Assembly: GCF_012027305.1 (NCBI RefSeq)
Contig: NZ_SNUF01000002.1
Span: 186,001 to 250,000, forward strand
DNA length: 64,000 nucleotides
Direction: 5' to 3'
Origin: Thermococcus sp. MAR1
GTDB lineage: Archaea; Methanobacteriota_B; Thermococci; Thermococcales; Thermococcaceae
The stretch's first letter is position 1. Each line of letters opens with the position of its first letter. Below the pieces are notes generated by a model. That model had not been told where the DNA came from. It did no database searches and worked only from the letters and a program-made list of their open reading frames with translations. This document shows positions 62,011-64,000 of this stretch, piece after piece. The position numbers were made by a program, and so were the translations under genes.

Positions 62011-64000
62011 TCAGCGCCTCCTCCTGAGGAGGAGCGGAGCGATTGCAAGTGCGGCCATGATTCCTGGGCCGCATATTCCACCGCCTTCTTCAGGGGTGGT
62101 CGTTGTGGTGGTTTCACTTGGACTGGTTGTTGATGGGGTGCTCGTTGTTTCGCTCGGGGTGGCTGTCGTCGTTTCGCTGTGTGTTGATGTGGTCTCGGTG
62201 GCGGTCTCCGTCTGGGTCTCTGTTGGTGTCGGCTGCTCCTCGCCAGTTCCTTCAACGAGCGGTATCATGAGCACCGTCGCCAGGGTCTTCTTCTCAAGGT
62301 CGTAGGAGCTTAGCTGCTCCTCCTGGGTCGGCTTGAAGCCCTCTGGAACGAGTTCGTCAACGACCCTCGGCGCGAGGTTGTCTATGACGGCCTGCGGATC
62401 TGCCCCTCCGAGCTTCCACTGCTCAGCCTCGACCGCGACGGGCCTCCACTTGTCGGGACCGTAGCCGTCCTGGGAGCCGACAAGGATTGAAGCGTAGAGG
62501 CCGTAGTCTGTGATGCTGAGGTACTTCTTCGGGACTTTGACCACTATAGCGTTCCTTGTGGGATCCGCGGATATCTGGAGCTCTCCCTGTATTGAGGTTC
62601 CGTCCGGTAGGACTATCAGGTTGCCGTAGTCCCAGCCGGCTATTCTTAACGCCAAATCCCACGGGTGATTCGGATCGATGTTAACGTTAGCCCCCGGTCC
62701 GTCGGGGAACATCTTGATGGCGCTCGTGTTTCCACCGTCTTTGAAGTCGAAGTAGGCCTCGATTATCTGGAGACTGAAGCCGTTGGGCCCGTTCCATGGG
62801 TTGCCTCCAAGGTTCTTGAAGTAGAACTCCAGCGTCCAGTCGTCGCTTCCCTCCACCATCTTGAACTTGAGCAGGTCGAGGTGGCCCGGAACGAAGACTT
62901 TATCTGTGGCGTAGGTGTAGGTTCCAGGCCCGTGGTCGTCTCCCTCCGGGTCGTTCACGACTATGCCCTTCTTGAGGAGCGGAAGCGCCTTGACCGTGGC
63001 GAGCTTTATCTCATTGGCGTCATAGGAGCTTAGCTGTTCCTCCTGGGTTGGCTTGAAGTCGGCAGGAGCGAGCAGATCCATGACGCGCGGGGCAACGTTG
63101 TTGATGACCGCCTGCGGGTCTGCTCCACCGACCTTCCACTGCTCGGCTTCCACTGCCACAGGTCTCCACTTATCAGGGCCGTACCCGTCCTGGCTTCCGG
63201 TGAGGACGACTCCCCAGAGGCCGTAGTCCTCGTTTATCCCGATGTACTTCTTCGGGACTTTGACTATTATCGCGTTCTTGACTGGGTCGGCCGAGATTTG
63301 CATCTCACCCTGGAGGGCAGTTCCATTCGGCAGGACTATGAGGTTTCCGTAGTCCCAGCCGGCTATTCTAAGAGCCAAGTCCCACGGGTGGTCTGGGTCG
63401 AGGTTGACGTTGCTTCCCGGTCCATCGGGGAACATCTTGATGGCGCTCGTGTTTCCACCGTCTTTGAAGTCGAAGTAAGCCTCGATTATCTGGAGGCTGA
63501 AGCCGTTGGGCCCGTTCCACGGGTTGCCGCCGAGGTTCTTGAAGTAGAACTCCATGACGTAGCTGTCGGTTTGCTCAAGCATCCTGAAGCGGAGGAGGTC
63601 GAAGGCTCCCTCAACGAAGACCTTGTCGGTCGGGTAGGTGTAGGTTCCAGGCCCGTGATCGTCCCCCTCCGGGTCGGTTATGTCAACTATGGGGACTCCC
63701 TTGACCTCCGTCGGGAGCCTGAGCTCCACCGGGGTGCTTATCACCTCAAGGTTTCCGTCCTTGACGGTCGAGACCGCGAAGTAGAAGTCATCGGGGGTCT
63801 CTATGTAGTCGAAGGGGACGACGACCTCGATCCCCCCGCTCGTCTCCTTGACGGTTAAATCCCCGAGCTTCTCATTGCCCTCGTAGTCGGTTGCACCGTA
63901 GATTTCCGCCCTGCCGTTTTTGTAAACAACATGCTTGGTTATCATTAGTCCGACGCTGTCCTTGGAGAACGGGAACATTGAGTAGCGAAGCTCGTTGGGC
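62011..64000 (-). CDS. apu: Amylopullulanase C-terminal part (5' end beyond window)
   Basis: The frame stays open to base 64000, so only the last ~662 residues are seen. After ~100 residues there are two ~219-residue copies of a SLH-like glucodextranase C-terminal-type module, each from DPEGDDHGPGTYTY to EEQLSSYD. Then come a Thr/Ser/Pro-rich stalk (~residues 584-630) and the CGP-CTERM anchor CGPGIMAALAIAPLLLRRRR. The GH57 catalytic domain would lie outside the window. The enzyme would cut starch and pullulan outside the cell and feed the MalK-energised importer encoded next to it. Confidence 0.9.
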   Translation of the reverse strand, partial: PNELRYSMFPFSKDSVGLMITKHVVYKNGRAEIYGATDYEGNEKLGDLTVKETSGGIEVVVPFDYIETPDDFYFAVSTVKDGNLEVISTPVELRLPTEVKGVPIVDITDPEGDDHGPGTYTYPTDKVFVEGAFDLLRFRMLEQTDSYVMEFYFKNLGGNPWNGPNGFSLQIIEAYFDFKDGGNTSAIKMFPDGPGSNVNLDPDHPWDLALRIAGWDYGNLIVLPNGTALQGEMQISADPVKNAIIVKVPKKYIGINEDYGLWGVVLTGSQDGYGPDKWRPVAVEAEQWKVGGADPQAVINNVAPRVMDLLAPADFKPTQEEQLSSYDANEIKLATVKALPLLKKGIVVNDPEGDDHGPGTYTYATDKVFVPGHLDLLKFKMVEGSDDWTLEFYFKNLGGNPWNGPNGFSLQIIEAYFDFKDGGNTSAIKMFPDGPGANVNIDPNHPWDLALRIAGWDYGNLIVLPDGTSIQGELQISADPTRNAIVVKVPKKYLSITDYGLYASILVGSQDGYGPDKWRPVAVEAEQWKLGGADPQAVIDNLAPRVVDELVPEGFKPTQEEQLSSYDLEKKTLATVLMIPLVEGTGEEQPTPTETQTETATETTSTHSETTTATPSETTSTPSTTSPSETTTTTTPEEGGGICGPGIMAALAIAPLLLRRRR
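62299..62952 (-). repeat. Module copy 2 of the amylopullulanase
   Basis: Codes from DPEGDDHGPGTYTYATDK to EEQLSSYD. It is over three-quarters identical to copy 1, with long identical DNA blocks, at a 723-bp period. Confidence 0.85.
63019..63675 (-). repeat. Module copy 1 of the amylopullulanase
   Basis: Codes from DPEGDDHGPGTYTYPTDK to EEQLSSYD. One residue longer than copy 2 (INEDYG against ITDYG). Confidence 0.85.

Overview
The window reads as a chromosome segment of a hyperthermophilic euryarchaeon of the order Thermococcales, most likely a Thermococcus. This rests on an A-type ATP synthase operon (H-I-K-E-C-F-A-B-D), an archaeal RNase P RNA, a two-subunit archaeal primase, single-domain KaiC-like ATPases, PriS/NIP7/AlaX/Elp3 proteins of Pyrococcus type, SD sequences of the GGTGA type, TATA boxes with leaderless starts, and a CGP-CTERM anchored amylopullulanase beside a MalK ATPase. 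No insertion sequence, CRISPR array or tRNA gene was recognised. Identity is inferred by reading, not by database search.

Layout. 1-8.3 kb: the 3' part of elp3, a tandem pair of membrane-anchored paralogues, a DUF308 protein, a Cys-cluster protein, a membrane protein, NIP7, an archaeal ATPase with a strong palindrome at its start, a KaiC-like ATPase plus HTH regulator, and speH. 8.3-11.8 kb: secF-secD-trkA with stop/start overlaps. 11.9-20.6 kb: the nine-gene ATP synthase operon, followed by alaX. 22-28.1 kb: two orphan pairs of oligopeptide-type ABC permeases flanking a PP-loop protein and a membrane protein; each pair carries a frame-disrupting lesion. 28.2-31.3 kb: a radical SAM protein, pyrK and pyrC. 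31.7-38.9 kb: a complete peptide/oligosaccharide-type ABC transporter (binding protein, two permeases, two ATPases), then a small membrane protein, nadE and an EamA transporter.

41-45 kb: glnA and a DUF61 gene are divergent around a palindrome-rich region, followed by a membrane protein, a Thr-rich surface protein and RNase P RNA. The RNase P RNA 3' end overlaps the end of a convergent EamA gene that closes a priL-priS-eamA operon. 48.6-55.5 kb: a second KaiC-like ATPase, a secreted beta-rich protein coupled to a TctA-family membrane protein, an RlmI-like methyltransferase with a structured RNA candidate behind it, an AAA/DUF4143 ATPase with an operator-like palindrome, and an RlmF/METTL16-like methyltransferase. 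55.5-64 kb: a lipoprotein serpin, an M20 peptidase, an MBL-fold hydrolase, a phosphohexomutase, a UPF0146 protein, and the 3' end of a maltodextrin operon (amylopullulanase then malK).

The most notable observations are: a T-run frameshift in one orphan OppB-type gene; a 31-bp tandem duplication that shifts the frame of the other orphan OppC-type gene; start-site palindromes on two unrelated ATPase genes; palindromes and paired repeats at the glnA and oppB promoters; and a compact structured RNA candidate at 53286-53361. No wholly new multi-gene defence-type or mobile system was found.
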